Source: Candidatus Doudnabacteria bacterium RIFCSPHIGHO2_12_FULL_48_16
GTDB lineage: Bacteria; Patescibacteriota; Doudnabacteria; UBA920; O2-02-FULL-48-8
DNA length: 36,395 nt
Assembly: GCA_001780035.1 (NCBI GenBank)
Contig: MFEY01000007.1
Location: 395,146 to 431,540 of the forward strand
Direction of reading: 5' to 3'
Shown in pieces: positions 13,872-21,278 of this stretch. A model generated the notes under the pieces. It did not search any database. It saw nothing but the letters and a program-made list of their open reading frames with translations, and was not told where the DNA came from. Position 1 is the first letter of the stretch, and each line of letters opens with the position of its first letter. The translations under genes and the position numbers were made by a program.

Positions 13872-14510
13872 CTAGCTGATCGGCACGACCGCCTGATGCG
13901 GGTGGGCGTTGCAGGCGGCCACGGCCTGCGCGTCGCCCGGGAACTTCTCGAAGCCGTAACCCTGATTCCGGTTGCTGTTGCCGCCGAAATCCTGGTTATT
14001 GCTCTTGATGGGGCCCCAGATCGTGAACCCGTTGGTCCAGAGCTGAGCCTCGTAGTCGGCCGAGCAGACGGCGAACGTAAACCCCGTCTGCATCGGGCTG
14101 CTGCACTCCGCGCCGTGGCAGAGCCGGGCGATGAGTGCGCGGTAGTTGCCCGGGCCGTTGTCGCTGCGGCCGCCTTCCTGCGGATCTTGCAGCACGGTTT
14201 TTTTGTCTTTGTGTTCTCTGGGTAGGCCCGACGGATAGATCCCGTCGGCCCACGAACACTCAGACGTATTCGACCGGCTGCAGATTGTATCCGCCTGGTG
14301 GACGCGGACCAAGGTCGGCGCCTCGATGACGAAGTAGGTTCGCCAGGCGCTCTGGTCCGCGTAGACGATGCCCTCCGGTTCGACCGCCACCACTGGCACG
14401 AGCGACGTATGCCCGACCCAGTAGAGAACCAGCAGGAGCCCGACGATGTACAGGAACCGCAAGACGTTCTTGAGGTTCCACTTGCTCTTCTTGTCGGTTG
14501 TGCTGCTCAT
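13872..14510 (-). CDS. Membrane-anchored protein with a LecA-like extracellular domain
   Basis: 212 residues: a short basic cytoplasmic tail, one membrane helix at about 17-37, then an exported domain with five cysteines. The outer domain reads like the jelly-roll of PA-IL/LecA-type galactose lectins: an early VRVHQADTIC strand, SWADGIYPSGLP, ALIARLC, and DFGGNSNRNQGYG where lectins have a D-N-S-G-x-F calcium/sugar loop. The similarity is by pattern only, so carbohydrate binding is inferred. Shine-Dalgarno GGAGAAGG precedes the ATG, nine bases after the upstream stop. Last gene of a three-gene GC-rich operon; codon use differs sharply from flanking genes. Confidence 0.65.
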   Translation of the reverse strand: MSSTTDKKSKWNLKNVLRFLYIVGLLLVLYWVGHTSLVPVVAVEPEGIVYADQSAWRTYFVIEAPTLVRVHQADTICSRSNTSECSWADGIYPSGLPREHKDKKTVLQDPQEGGRSDNGPGNYRALIARLCHGAECSSPMQTGFTFAVCSADYEAQLWTNGFTIWGPIKSNNQDFGGNSNRNQGYGFEKFPGDAQAVAACNAHPHQAVVPIS

Positions 14511-14519
14511 TGCCTTCTC

Positions 14520-16121
14520 CTAATTATGATTGGGTTTGAACAGCAGCACGCCGACCCAGATGACGATCACGAACATGACGATCTGCGGGAACGTAATGTG
14601 CGTGATGTCGAAGCTCCACGAACTCAGCCCGGCCGCATTGACCTGGCCGATTCCGGGAGGCACGCAGCCCGACAGCTGATTGTGACAGGCTCGGTTCCAG
14701 TCCACAACCAAGCGCTTGAGCTGCCAGACGATGCCGACATACGGGCAGATCAGCACCAGGAGTGTTGCCCACACCGCGGCGGGTTTGCTCCAGTGCTGCC
14801 AGCTCTTCCACCAGCTGTGGCGCGCTACCGGCTCTCCGTCTTCGCCGGTTTCCGTCTTGTCGCCGTTGGTTGCGAACATCACGATGATGCCCGCCACCAC
14901 GGCCGGCAGAACCGGATACGGATAGTCGGTCAGCCCGGCGACGGCTTCGTAGATCATGAGCACGACCCAGAAGTAGCCGCAGAACGTCCCGAACCAGCGG
15001 AACCAGTCGAACTTCAGCTCGCGATGCGAGATCAGCCACTGGATTCCGAGGAGGAACACGAACGGCAGGAGCCCCAGGAACCACCAGATCGGAAAGACGA
15101 GCAGGAACAAAATCGCGTTCAGCTCGCAGTTCACAATGGTCCACAGGATGTCATACGCCTTCTTGATCGCCAGGAATTTCCACTTGAAGTCCGGGTCGAG
15201 GCCGAAGGACGTATCGGCCTCGCCGTCGGCGTTTCTCGTCCGATGCACGCGCACGCCGTCGCCGGCCAACCGGGCCAGATTCAGAGCCACATCTGCTTCG
15301 ACCAGCAGCGTCAGCGCGTTGAGTGCCGGCACGTCGCCGATCGGACCCAGATGCAGTCGCTGCCAGCCAGCCGCGGCCGCATTCCACCGCACCCGGACCA
15401 GGAACACCAGGCCGAGCAGGGGGAAGTAGAGGAGCGCGAGCGCGAAGATGAGGATCTTGCCCGGATACAGACCGGGGAACCGCAGCGTCGAGGCGGCGAG
15501 CGCCACCAGGAACACGGCGATCGAGATCAGCACCGTGGCACCCGCCATGTAGCCGAGATCTTCCGCCGCTTCCGCGTGCCAATCAGCGATCGGCGCCGCG
15601 TTGTTGGTGACAAGTCCCCACGCGGTTCGCAGGCCGTTTTTGACCTTGACGATCGCGTAATCCGACTCCTGCCGGAGGCAGAAGCGCTGCGAGGCGGCGT
15701 AGCGAGTCCGTCGCGCGTTGTCGGGGATCGAGGCGATGTGGATCAAGTGGATTCGCACCGCTTCTTCGCCTGCCGCGCGTTCGGCCGCTTCGAGACCGGC
15801 CGTCATTTCCCACCACGACTTGATGCAGTCTGCCAGTTGGTTGATGCCGAGCGACGGCAACCACTGCTCATTGAGGGCCTTGCGCACGCCCGCGGTCAGC
15901 TTGGCTGTGTTTCGGGCAAAGGCGGCTTCGTCGCGCTTCCGTTTCTGGAAGCTCGGCGCATGCGCCCGCCCGGCCGTGTCGAGAATGCCGGTTGTCGAGT
16001 CGGCGGTGCCGCGAACCGCGCGGTAGATCGAGATCCCCACGAATTCGCTGGCGATTTCCATCGCGAAGTGGAGGAGGAGTGAGAGCAAGCTCATCACTTT
16101 CCCCGGTTGCTGTGTGATCAT
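14520..16121 (-). CDS. Large polytopic membrane protein of unknown function
   Basis: 533 residues. A first hydrophobic segment at about 10-35, a long charged, helical soluble part at about 40-190 (rich in Arg/Glu/Ala, with two cysteines), then about eight further membrane helices (around 193-215, 224-246, 330-372 in two passes, 383-405, 412-428, 455-475, 510-530). I recognise no catalytic or transporter motif. The extracytoplasmic segment near the end has two cysteines (ACHNQLSGC). Start chosen by AGGAG seven bases upstream. Middle gene of the GC-rich operon: it could be the core of a membrane complex displaying the lectin-like protein, but that is inference. Confidence 0.65.
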   Translation of the reverse strand: MITQQPGKVMSLLSLLLHFAMEIASEFVGISIYRAVRGTADSTTGILDTAGRAHAPSFQKRKRDEAAFARNTAKLTAGVRKALNEQWLPSLGINQLADCIKSWWEMTAGLEAAERAAGEEAVRIHLIHIASIPDNARRTRYAASQRFCLRQESDYAIVKVKNGLRTAWGLVTNNAAPIADWHAEAAEDLGYMAGATVLISIAVFLVALAASTLRFPGLYPGKILIFALALLYFPLLGLVFLVRVRWNAAAAGWQRLHLGPIGDVPALNALTLLVEADVALNLARLAGDGVRVHRTRNADGEADTSFGLDPDFKWKFLAIKKAYDILWTIVNCELNAILFLLVFPIWWFLGLLPFVFLLGIQWLISHRELKFDWFRWFGTFCGYFWVVLMIYEAVAGLTDYPYPVLPAVVAGIIVMFATNGDKTETGEDGEPVARHSWWKSWQHWSKPAAVWATLLVLICPYVGIVWQLKRLVVDWNRACHNQLSGCVPPGIGQVNAAGLSSWSFDITHITFPQIVMFVIVIWVGVLLFKPNHN

Positions 16122-16130
16122 TGTGCACTC

Positions 16131-16775
16131 CTATTTCGCGAATTGAGCGACGGCTTCCTGGCCGTTCTCGAGGATGAATCGGAACGTGGCGACGATCGGG
16201 GCGAACCGAACGAAGCCAGTCAGGATGCCGTTGGCCGGGGTTTCGAGCTGGCCCACGAGCGGAGTCTTGTTCTGATCGAGCAGCTGATAGTGATAGCCGT
16301 TCGTGCAGGTGGCCCGAAACCGTCGCCCTTTGTAGACGCCACCCTCGCGGGTGATGATGGTGACCGCAAAGTCACCGTCGGCGTCCGGATCCATCGAGGC
16401 TTCCGCCTCGATGTCCGGCGGTTTGTCCTTGGCGTCCGGTTTGTCTTTCTTCGCGACGACCGGCGCCAGACCGAACACATCCCACGGAATCTCGACCTCG
16501 TCATACTCCTTCGTTCCCGCCCGCTGGATCTTAACCTTGAAGGCTTTGGATCGATCGGGCTTGACCGAGTAGGTTTCCGTCACGTCATCGGTGGCATCGA
16601 TCATGCCGAGCGGCACGTCTTGCACGAAGACTTTGACGGGGATGGGCGTGGCCGGGTTGTCGTGGTTGTGCCTGATCTTCACCGGGATATCGAACTTATC
16701 AGCCGCAGTGGCTGACGGGTTGATCGCCCTGGCGTCGACAGACACGCTGATTTTCAGATCGTGAACTTTCGCCAT
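16131..16775 (-). CDS. Soluble beta-rich protein of unknown function, first gene of GC-rich operon
   Basis: 214 residues from the ATG at 16775, which has GGGAGGAG upstream; the frame stays open 43 codons further but lacks a start signal there. No signal peptide or membrane helix. Predicted mostly beta: a repeated strand pattern in the first 110 residues (KISVSVDARAI, PVKVFVQDVPLG, FKVKIQRAG), an Asp/Lys-rich linker, then DPDADGD near residue 142 resembling a DxDxDG calcium loop, and a final domain with EGGVYKGRRFRATC. I do not recognise a family. Leads the operon behind a strong promoter. Confidence 0.6.
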   Translation of the reverse strand: MAKVHDLKISVSVDARAINPSATAADKFDIPVKIRHNHDNPATPIPVKVFVQDVPLGMIDATDDVTETYSVKPDRSKAFKVKIQRAGTKEYDEVEIPWDVFGLAPVVAKKDKPDAKDKPPDIEAEASMDPDADGDFAVTIITREGGVYKGRRFRATCTNGYHYQLLDQNKTPLVGQLETPANGILTGFVRFAPIVATFRFILENGQEAVAQFAK

Positions 16776-16939
16776 CTGCTCTCCTCCCAAACTGGCCGCG
16801 CGTAGCGCGGGAAACCGAAACCTAACCTCAACTAAACTTGAGACACTGAAACAAAATCCTAATTCGGATGTAAAAGTGCGGATCCCGCAAAAGCGGGATG
16901 CCATCAGGTTCTATCCGGGAGGATAGGGCGTCATGATGA
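16776..16939 (-). promoter_or_regulatory. Leader of the GC-rich operon
   Basis: About 165 bases before the first gene, with a hairpin of ATCCCGC/GCGGGAT around AAAA near 16885-16903 (same repeat family as 35961-35976). No terminator-like T-run. Confidence 0.5.
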
Positions 16940-16945
16940 CCTGAT

Positions 16946-16974
16946 ATATTAGCACTTTTTGGCGATTTTGTCAA
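16946..16974 (-). promoter_or_regulatory. Promoter of the GC-rich minus-strand operon
   Basis: On the minus strand TTGACA (16974-16969), 17 bases, TAATAT (16951-16946). Confidence 0.8.
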
Positions 16975-17009
16975 GACGGCAGGATTCTTGCTAGAATTCA
17001 AAGAGATTA

Positions 17010-17429
17010 GCGGATTAACGAATTACGGATTATGAAATATACTAAATTTGAAGAATTGCCAATTTGGCAAGAATCTTTAAAACTGACAAAGATAATTTAT
17101 GATTTATCCGGCAACCCGAAGTGGAACAAAGATTTCAAGCTCCGAGACCAGATTCGGGGTGCAATAATTTCGGTCAGTTCTTGCGTAGTGGAAGGATTTG
17201 AGAAAAATAATAACAATGAGTTTATTAGATTTCTTCGGATGTCGAAAGGGTCAGTTGGAGAAGTTCGGAACCAATTGCGTATTGGGTTAGAAATAGGCTA
17301 TATTACACAAATAGAGTTTGATGATATCAATCAAAAGCTTAAAAAATTAGGCAGCGATATTGGCGGACTCATAGTGTATCTAGATAACTTCCGTAGGGGT
17401 CAAAAATAATCCGTTAATTCGTAATCCGC
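17010..17429 (+). mobile_element. Minimal S23/IVP unit bounded by inverted repeats
   Basis: A 23-base left end (17010-17032) and a 23-base right end (17407-17429) are reverse complements apart from one shifted T. The left end finishes on the A of the ATG, and the right end starts with the TAA stop, so the unit is one gene plus its ends. No target duplication is clear. Resembles repeat-flanked four-helix-bundle genes and rRNA intervening sequences; mobility is inferred. Confidence 0.55.
17032..17409 (+). CDS. Four-helix-bundle protein, S23/IVP family
   Basis: 125 residues. Matches the family found in 23S rRNA intervening sequences and standing alone in many genomes: KFEELPIWQESLKLTKIIYDL at the start, DQIRGAIISVSSCVVEGFEK in helix 2, FIRFLRMSKGSVGEVRNQL in helix 3, and a C-terminal helix with SDIGGLIVYL. 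Related folds include the Avd accessory protein of diversity-generating retroelements; no reverse transcriptase or template repeat is nearby. AT-rich. Start and stop codons lie within the flanking inverted repeats. Molecular function unknown. Confidence 0.88.
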   Translation: MKYTKFEELPIWQESLKLTKIIYDLSGNPKWNKDFKLRDQIRGAIISVSSCVVEGFEKNNNNEFIRFLRMSKGSVGEVRNQLRIGLEIGYITQIEFDDINQKLKKLGSDIGGLIVYLDNFRRGQK

Positions 17430-17450
17430 AATTGAGTTTAATTTTTTTAG

Positions 17451-17537
17451 GCCGACGTGGCGAAATTGGCAAACGCACTGGGTTTAGGACCCAGCGCTCG
17501 AAAGAGCTTGTCGGTTCAAGTCCGACCGTCGGCACCA
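17451..17537 (+). tRNA. tRNA-Leu(UAG)
   Basis: 87 bases with a long variable arm: acceptor GCCGACG/CGTCGGC, anticodon stem CTGGG/CCCAG with loop TTTAGGA (anticodon TAG), variable stem CGCTC/GAGCT-like, T-arm GTCGG-TTCAAGT-CCGAC, CCA encoded. Confidence 0.95.
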
Positions 17538-17559
17538 AATAGTGCGTGTAATTTATAGG

Positions 17560-17588
17560 TTGACTACGCGTTTTAAATTCAGTAAAAT
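17560..17588 (+). promoter_or_regulatory. ftsH promoter
   Basis: TTGACT (17560-17565), 17 bases, TAAAAT (17583-17588), between tRNA-Leu and ftsH. Confidence 0.75.
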
Positions 17589-17620
17589 TAGTAGGCATTA
17601 ACGGAAGCTTTTGGAACCAG

Positions 17621-19507
17621 ATGAATAGATTTATTCGCAACTTATTGATTATTTTGGGCATCTTCCTCGTCGTGGCCGGAATTTTTTCCTTTGTGGGCAC
17701 GGACAGCAAATCCACGACGAACGTTTCGGTTTCCGTCATCGCCGAGGAAGTCAATTCCAATCAAGTCGATCGGATCGAAGTGTCCGAAGACGAACTGACC
17801 GTGCACCTCAAAGATGGCAGCGTCCAAACTTCAAATAAAGAACATGAGATTGCCCTGTCCGAAACTTTGAAAAATTACGGCGTGGACCAAGCCAAGCTCA
17901 AAGACATTAAGATTGAAGTCAAGGGCAGCTCATCCTCTTCATTTATTTTTTCCACACTCCTGCCGTTTATTCTGCCTTTCCTTTTGATCGCGGGCTTTAT
18001 CTGGTTTTTGATGCGGCAAGTTTCAGGCTCGAACAACCGGGCCATGTCGTTTGGCCAATCCGGCGCTAAATTGATGGATGAATCCGATCGCAAGCGCCGG
18101 GTGACATTTGCGGATGTCGCTGGCATCCGGGAAGCGAAAGAAGAATTGAAAGAGATTGTGGAATTTTTGCGCTTTCCACAAAAGTTTTTTTCACTCGGGG
18201 CCAAAATCCCCAGGGGCGTGCTGTTGCTGGGCCCGCCGGGGGTGGGCAAGACTTTGGTGGCCCGCGCCGTGGCCGGCGAAGCCAACGTGCCGTTTTTTCA
18301 TATTTCGGGATCGGAATTCGTGGAAATGTTCGTCGGCGTCGGGGCATCCCGCGTGCGCGATTTGTTTAAAAAAGCCAAACGAAATTCCCCCTGCATTGTG
18401 TTTATCGATGAAATCGACGCCGTCGGCCGCCAGCGGGGCGCGGGCTTGGGCGGTTCTCACGACGAGCGTGAGCAGACCCTCAATCAAATTTTGGTGGAAA
18501 TGGACGGATTCGAATCCGATAGCAACGTTATCGTAGTTGCCGCCACCAACCGGCCGGACGTGCTGGATCCGGCGCTGTTGCGGCCTGGGCGGTTTGACCG
18601 CCAGGTCGTGCTCGATTTGCCAGACATCAGAGACCGCGAACAGATCCTCCAAGTGCACACTAAATCCAAACCCCTGGCCAAAAACGTCAATTTGCGCGCG
18701 TTGGCCGAGCGGACCCCGGGTTTTTCGGGCGCTGATTTGGCCAACCTGATGAACGAAGGCGCCATTCTGGCCGCCCGCAAAAATCTGAAGGAAGTTGGAC
18801 AGGATGAACTTTTGACCGCGATTGAAAAAGTTATGCTGGGCCCGGAGCGCAAAAGCCACCTCTTGAGCACGCGGGAAAAGGAAATTGCCGCCTGGCATGA
18901 GGCCGGCCACGCATTGGTCGCTACCGTCCTTAAGGAAGCGGATCCGGTGCATAAGGTTTCCATCGTCTCTCGCGGCCGTGCCGCCGGCTACACCATGAAG
19001 TTGCCGATTGAAGACAAAAATTTGCATTCTAAATCGGAATTTTTGGCCGATTTGGCCGTATCCTTGGGCGGCTACGCCACCGAAAAAATAATTTTCAACG
19101 AATTAACCACCGGCGCTTCCAATGATCTGAAAGTCGCCACGAATCTGGCCCGCAAACTGGTTACCGCTTACGGTATGTCCGAGACCTTGGGCCCGATGAC
19201 GTTTGGCGAAAGCCATGACATGATTTTCTTGGGTCGGGAAATTTCCGAACATAAGAATTATTCGGAAAAAGTCGCTGCCAAAATTGACGAGGAAGTCTCC
19301 GGATTCATTGAAAGGGCGTTCAAGACCGCCAGTGACGTTCTGAAAAAATACCGCAAGCATTTGCGGCTGGTGGCGCTGAAATTGATTGAAAAAGAAACTT
19401 TGGAGCGGGACGAATTTGAAGCGCTGGTGGCGGACATCATTCCGGAGCACAAATTGGCCAAAAATGTTCTGACCCCGCAGGTGGCGGATTTACCCGCAGC
19501 CGTTTAA
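17621..19507 (+). CDS. ftsH: ATP-dependent zinc metalloprotease FtsH
   Basis: 628 residues, typical length. Two membrane helices (about 5-25 and 108-128) around an extracytoplasmic domain; AAA+ domain with Walker [10 protein letters not shown] near 200, Walker [13 protein letters not shown], second region of homology [21 protein letters not shown]; peptidase domain with the zinc site HEAGH near 430 and the third ligand in the LTTGASNDL region. It degrades misfolded membrane proteins and regulatory substrates as a hexamer. Own promoter upstream; a membrane-protein gene follows after two bases. Confidence 0.97.
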   Translation: MNRFIRNLLIILGIFLVVAGIFSFVGTDSKSTTNVSVSVIAEEVNSNQVDRIEVSEDELTVHLKDGSVQTSNKEHEIALSETLKNYGVDQAKLKDIKIEVKGSSSSSFIFSTLLPFILPFLLIAGFIWFLMRQVSGSNNRAMSFGQSGAKLMDESDRKRRVTFADVAGIREAKEELKEIVEFLRFPQKFFSLGAKIPRGVLLLGPPGVGKTLVARAVAGEANVPFFHISGSEFVEMFVGVGASRVRDLFKKAKRNSPCIVFIDEIDAVGRQRGAGLGGSHDEREQTLNQILVEMDGFESDSNVIVVAATNRPDVLDPALLRPGRFDRQVVLDLPDIRDREQILQVHTKSKPLAKNVNLRALAERTPGFSGADLANLMNEGAILAARKNLKEVGQDELLTAIEKVMLGPERKSHLLSTREKEIAAWHEAGHALVATVLKEADPVHKVSIVSRGRAAGYTMKLPIEDKNLHSKSEFLADLAVSLGGYATEKIIFNELTTGASNDLKVATNLARKLVTAYGMSETLGPMTFGESHDMIFLGREISEHKNYSEKVAAKIDEEVSGFIERAFKTASDVLKKYRKHLRLVALKLIEKETLERDEFEALVADIIPEHKLAKNVLTPQVADLPAAV

Positions 19508-19509
19508 CA

Positions 19510-20370
19510 ATGTTTCCTTATCGTAAAATAATCGAGCAGGCCTGGTTGGTCACAAAAAAGAACAAATTTTTGTGGGCTTACGGCCTGCTTTTGTTCTTGG
19601 GCCAGGCGTTCAATGTATCTTACAGCGTTTCGAGCCAAACGCAAGAACGCTGGAGAGGCCAGTTCAATAATTTATTCGATCATGAATGGCTGGTTTGGGG
19701 GCTGATCGCATTGTCCGCTTTGTGGCTGCTGATTTATTTTAGAGCTCGCGCCGGGATTATTCTGGCAGTCAAATCCCTGCTTGATCGGGAACCGGTTCAG
19801 CCGTTGGCACCGTTTTATTTGGGCCGGTTTTTTGTCGGCCGGATGCTAGGCCTGACCATTATTTTACAGCTGGGATCCCTGATTTTGGGCCTGCTTGTTT
19901 CCACGCCGGTGATCTATCTTTTCTCTAAGGGCCTGGATAATCGGGCGATGATCCTGGGCTTGTTGGCTTTGTTGATAATTTTACCGTTTATTTTTTTGAT
20001 CGTATATTTAAATATTTTGGGCTCGTTGTTCGTGGTTTTTTACAATCTCCCGTTGCGAGCAAGTCTGGCCGCGGCTGGCAGCTTGATTGGCTCAGTTTGG
20101 CGCAAGCTTTTAGCCATCGGGCTGATGGTCTTGGGCCTTCGAATTTTGGTTCTGGCTGTGGCCGCCGCCGTTAGCGCGCCATTTGTGATTTTCGTCAAAA
20201 TGCCGTATTATTTACCTGTTGTCTTGGCTGCAATTATTTTTTTAGCAGTCGGGGCTGTGTTCACCAGCTTTGAGCAGGCTGTCTGGGTCCGGATGTTTAC
20301 TGAGTTGGTTAAGCCGCAAAAAACCGAAGAGCGGGAAGAATCGGAAGTGGTGCCGGAGACAATAGTTTAA
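19510..20370 (+). CDS. Polytopic membrane protein of unknown function
   Basis: 286 residues with about six membrane helices (around 20-35, 58-76, 110-140, 150-178, 196-222, 228-252) and short loops, ending in a charged cytoplasmic tail (QKTEEREESEVVPE). The N-terminus IIEQAWLVTKKNKFLWAYGLLLF is of a kind seen in many uncharacterised CPR and Gram-positive membrane proteins. I see no catalytic residues. It starts two bases after ftsH and probably shares its transcript. Confidence 0.7.
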   Translation: MFPYRKIIEQAWLVTKKNKFLWAYGLLLFLGQAFNVSYSVSSQTQERWRGQFNNLFDHEWLVWGLIALSALWLLIYFRARAGIILAVKSLLDREPVQPLAPFYLGRFFVGRMLGLTIILQLGSLILGLLVSTPVIYLFSKGLDNRAMILGLLALLIILPFIFLIVYLNILGSLFVVFYNLPLRASLAAAGSLIGSVWRKLLAIGLMVLGLRILVLAVAAAVSAPFVIFVKMPYYLPVVLAAIIFLAVGAVFTSFEQAVWVRMFTELVKPQKTEEREESEVVPETIV

Positions 20371-20400
20371 GATCAGCAGCTTAACAACCAGTTCCATCGC

Positions 20401-20475
20401 GGACGGTTAGCTCAGTGGTAGAGCATCTCTTTGACGTAGAGAGGGTCGCTGGTTCGATCCCAGCACCGTCCACCA
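20401..20475 (+). tRNA. tRNA-Val(GAC)
   Basis: 75 bases: GGACGGT acceptor with ACCGTCC, D-arm GCTC/GAGC, anticodon stem TCTCT/AGAGA with loop TTGACGT (anticodon GAC), T-arm GCTGG-TTCGATC-CCAGC, CCA encoded. It reads GUC/GUU only, so the organism still needs a UAC-anticodon tRNA-Val for GUA/GUG. Confidence 0.95.
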
Positions 20476-20519
20476 AAAATAATTAATAAAATCACAGCCA
20501 GCAAATCACAAATTAGAAT

Positions 20520-20552
20520 GTTTGTGGCTTGGTGCTTGGGATTTGGAATTTC
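20520..20552. repeat. TTGGTGCTTGGGATTTGGAA repeat before rnc
   Basis: The rnc leader holds the wording TGGCTTGGTGCTTGGGATTT, a tract I know as a dispersed intergenic repeat in CPR and related assemblies. It explains why the frame of rnc stays open upstream. Confidence 0.4.
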
Positions 20553-20556
20553 ACCC

Positions 20557-21240
20557 ATGGATCTTACAAACTTAGAGACCAAAATCAAAGTCCAATTCAA
20601 AGACCGCAACCTGCTGCAATCCGCGCTGACCCACCGGTCATACCTTAATGAAAATAGGAAATGGCCGTTGGCACATAACGAACGCCTGGAATTTTTGGGC
20701 GATGCGGTTTTGGAATTGATTACCACGGAATATTTATATCGAAATTTCCCCAACCCGGAAGGCGAGCTGACCAATCTTCGTTCGGCATTGGTTAACTATA
20801 AAATGCTTTCCGAAATCGCTTCTGAACTCGGCCTCGATAACTATATTTTGCTTTCCAAAGGAGAGGCCAAAGATACGGGACGCGCCCGTCAGGTGATTCT
20901 GGCTAATGCCATGGAGGCGTTGATCGGCGCGATGTATATGGATTCCGGATTTGAAGTCACCCGCGGATTTATCACGGAATTTGTGATTCAGCAACTGGAG
21001 AAAATATTAAGTGATGGCAAGGTTCTCGATCCAAAAAGCAAATTTCAGGAATTGACTCAGGAAAAATTGGGTGTGACACCGAATTATAAAGTTTTGGCCG
21101 AGTGGGGACCGGATCACAACAAAAATTTTGAAGTTGGCGTATTCGTCAATGATCGCCAAATTGCGAGCGGGGTGGGTTCCTCTAAGCAGGAAGGGGAGAT
21201 TGCCGCCGCTGAAAACGGGCTGAAAGTTTCGGATTTGTAA
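20557..21240 (+). CDS. rnc: Ribonuclease III
   Basis: 227 residues from ATG 20557; 13 more codons are open upstream, but they lie in a repeat and are not conserved-looking. Catalytic domain with NERLEFLGDAVLEL (signature with metal-binding Glu and Asp) near residue 40 and the second acidic site ANAMEALIGAMYMD; C-terminal double-stranded RNA-binding domain with DPKSKFQELTQEK and SSKQEGEIAAAENGL. It cleaves double-stranded RNA in rRNA maturation; the long stems in this locus's rRNA leader are possible substrates. smc follows 38 bases later, an rnc-smc order found widely. Confidence 0.95.
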   Translation: MDLTNLETKIKVQFKDRNLLQSALTHRSYLNENRKWPLAHNERLEFLGDAVLELITTEYLYRNFPNPEGELTNLRSALVNYKMLSEIASELGLDNYILLSKGEAKDTGRARQVILANAMEALIGAMYMDSGFEVTRGFITEFVIQQLEKILSDGKVLDPKSKFQELTQEKLGVTPNYKVLAEWGPDHNKNFEVGVFVNDRQIASGVGSSKQEGEIAAAENGLKVSDL

Positions 21241-21278
21241 ATCAGAATTTAAAAGCAAAAAGTCAAAAAATCCTCTAA

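Noticed and set aside
13749-14225. Plus-strand frame starting before the lectin-like gene
   Set aside because: Runs through a minus-strand terminator and then antisense to the lectin-like gene.
14298-16082. Long plus-strand open frame (594 codons) across the GC-rich region
   Set aside because: It is antisense to the minus-strand membrane-protein gene, is full of His/Asp/Arg/Glu as mirror frames of GC-rich genes are, and lacks a ribosome site. The minus strand has promoter, Shine-Dalgarno sites, membrane helices and a terminator.
17032-17409. Diversity-generating retroelement (S23 protein as Avd)
   Set aside because: No reverse transcriptase, template or variable repeat is nearby.
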